Source: an uncultured Granulosicoccaceae bacterium (GTDB lineage Bacteria; Pseudomonadota; Gammaproteobacteria; CALCKW01). Taken from it: a stretch of 7,396 nt of DNA. Position numbers and translations under genes: made by a program. The stretch lies in contig CALDHJ010000569.1 of assembly GCA_937941555.1 (NCBI GenBank), positions 1 to 7,396 on the forward strand, written 5' to 3'. A model generated the notes under the pieces. It was not told the DNA's origin. It saw only the letters and a program-made list of their open reading frames with translations, and ran no database searches. Below, piece by piece: positions 6,512 through 7,396 of this stretch; the stretch's first letter is position 1; each line of letters opens with the position of its first letter.

Positions 6512-6988
6512 TCACGCTGTCACGCGGGAGGGCGCCAATACAACCCCGTCTTCGTCCGCATACAGCCACGCACCTGGAATGAATTCCACTCCCCCAAAGC
6601 TCACCGCCATGTCCTGTTGACCGTCACCGGTTTTTTCACTGCGCCGAGGATTGGTCCCAAGTGCCTTGACGCCGATATCAAGCGACGCAATTGCTGCGGA
6701 ATCCCGAATCACGCCGTTGACCACGATGCCGGCCCATCCCTGCTCTGCGGCCTTGGCCGCAATCACATCGCCAACCATCGCGCTAGCGCGAGAGCCGCCT
6801 GCATCAATAACCAATACCGCACCGTCGCCCGGCTCACTGAGAACGGCTTTCACCAACGCATTGTCGCCATCAACGGCAACCGTACGCACAGGCCCATCAA
6901 AGCGGGTGCGCCCACCAAAATTTCGCAGATCGACCTCACAAGACGGAAAATCGTTGTCGAGATCCATCAAATCAGCCGTGGCGGTCAT
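6512..6988 (-). CDS. RraA-fold protein with aldolase signature (4-hydroxy-4-methyl-2-oxoglutarate / oxaloacetate-type aldolase)
   Basis: A 158-residue RraA-like protein, near the 161 residues of E. coli RraA and alignable along its length: NFGGR (~23-27), GAVLVIDAGGS (~56-66), WAGIVVNGVIRD (85-96), VSFGG (129-133) and WLYADEDGVVL (141-151). It carries D74-X20-R95-D96, the D-X20-R-D motif associated with class II, divalent-metal-dependent HMG/CHA aldolase and oxaloacetate decarboxylase activity. E. coli RraA, the RNase E inhibitor, has RQ at the last two positions. An aldolase or oxo-acid decarboxylase role is therefore more likely than RNase E control, although databases may label it 'RraA'. 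ATG 6988 is preceded by GAGGA at 6999-6995 with a 6-base spacer, an excellent site. Placement near a 2-oxoglutarate-forming operon is suggestive but it is a separate transcription unit. A TAGAAT hexamer at 7024-7019 could be its -10, with no good -35. Confidence 0.93.
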   Translation of the reverse strand: MTATADLMDLDNDFPSCEVDLRNFGGRTRFDGPVRTVAVDGDNALVKAVLSEPGDGAVLVIDAGGSRASAMVGDVIAAKAAEQGWAGIVVNGVIRDSAAIASLDIGVKALGTNPRRSEKTGDGQQDMAVSFGGVEFIPGAWLYADEDGVVLAPSRVTA

Positions 6989-7121
6989 GGCATTTCCTCA
7001 TGATTCAGCGTCACCGAAATTCTACTCTTGCTCACGCGCCGAGGGTTTCGAAGCCAACGCAAACAGACGACATCCCCGGGCCACAGGATCGCACCGGGCT
7101 CAATTTCACATTTTGTTACGC

Positions 7122-7152
7122 AAAAAAATAGGGCCGCCAAATTGGCGGCCCC
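7122..7152 (-). terminator. Rho-independent terminator of the cold-shock gene
   Basis: On the minus strand the sequence reads as a 10-bp GC-rich perfect stem (GGGCCGCCAA paired with TTGGCGGCCC, effectively 8 bp with a 5-base loop) followed by TA and seven T residues. It lies 30 bases after the cold-shock stop codon and before the RraA-like gene, so it insulates the two. The plus-strand side has only a short, interrupted T run (CTTTTCC), so strong bidirectional use is not expected. Confidence 0.95.
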
Positions 7153-7181
7153 ACTTTTCCTAGAACTGCGCGGTGCCGTGC

Positions 7182-7388
7182 TTAGAGAGCACGGACCTTG
7201 TTGGCGCAAGGGCCTTTTTGGCCTTGACCAACTTCGAATTCTACGGCTTGGCCATCAGCCAAAGTGGCGTAGCCACCATCCGTTTGGATCTCTGAATGGT
7301 GAACAAACAGATCCTTGCTACCGTCTTCCGGTGCAATAAATCCGTAGCCCTTTTCAGCGTTAAACCACTTAACCGTTCCTTTGCTCAT
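7182..7388 (-). CDS. CspA-family cold-shock protein
   Basis: A complete 68-residue cold-shock domain protein, the standard size. RNA-binding motif RNP1 is KGYGFI (13-18) and RNP2 is LFVHHS (27-32), with the nucleic-acid-stacking W8 in KWFN and the usual C-terminal GPCANKV. The family binds single-stranded RNA/DNA, melts RNA structure and acts as a cytoplasmic RNA chaperone; whether this copy is cold-induced cannot be told because its promoter and 5' leader lie outside the window. Only 8 bases upstream of ATG 7388 are present and show no ribosome site. It is a monocistronic-looking gene ended by the strong hairpin at 7122-7152. The SEIQ...GPCANKV style is common in gammaproteobacteria, giving weak taxonomic support. 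Confidence 0.97.
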   Translation of the reverse strand: MSKGTVKWFNAEKGYGFIAPEDGSKDLFVHHSEIQTDGGYATLADGQAVEFEVGQGQKGPCANKVRAL

Positions 7389-7396
7389 TCTGTTCT

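Noticed and set aside
6985..7209. Minus-strand 74-codon open frame between the cold-shock and RraA-like genes
   Set aside because: It runs straight through the cold-shock terminator hairpin and overlaps both genes; no protein-like features.

Overview
The window looks like a chromosomal segment of a high-GC proteobacterium. The cold-shock protein sequence and the mix of amine/sugar-acid catabolism genes suggest a free-living, aerobic, heterotrophic gammaproteobacterium, but that assignment is a guess. No tRNA, rRNA, insertion sequence, phage gene or CRISPR array is visible. Genes are tightly packed and no gap exceeds about 195 bases.

Layout, left to right: (1) 1-291, minus strand, the N-terminal 97 codons of a protein that runs off the left edge and that I do not firmly recognise. 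(2) A divergent intergenic region holding a perfect 18-bp palindrome at 387-404 with core TGTAACCGGTTACA, a classic LacI-family operator. (3) 461-1474, plus strand, a LacI/GntR-type sugar-acid regulator. (4) 1529-2011, plus strand, a DUF3291 protein. (5) A minus-strand, three-gene, translationally coupled operon read 5807 to 2069: a DapA/NAL-family lyase, a PuuC-like aldehyde dehydrogenase and a DAO-type FAD oxidoreductase. Both junctions are 4-bp stop/start overlaps (ATGA, GTGA). (6) 5979-6485, plus strand, a GNAT acetyltransferase divergent from the operon. (7) 6512-6988, minus strand, an RraA-fold protein with the D-X20-R-D signature of HMG/CHA-type aldolases. (8) A strong rho-independent terminator at 7122-7152 closing (9) a CspA-family cold-shock gene at 7182-7388, minus strand.

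How they may work together: the FAD oxidoreductase, DapA-family enzyme and aldehyde dehydrogenase are the same three enzyme classes that convert cis-4-hydroxy-D-proline via pyrroline-4-hydroxy-2-carboxylate and 2-oxoglutarate semialdehyde to 2-oxoglutarate. An oxidative amine or amino-acid catabolic operon is therefore the best reading. No proline-racemase-type epimerase is in the window, and both the oxidase and the dehydrogenase also resemble the PuuB/PuuC putrescine enzymes, so the substrate is open. The LacI regulator's evident operator lies between itself and the left-edge gene. I see no copy of it in front of the catabolic operon, so the two units are probably regulated separately.
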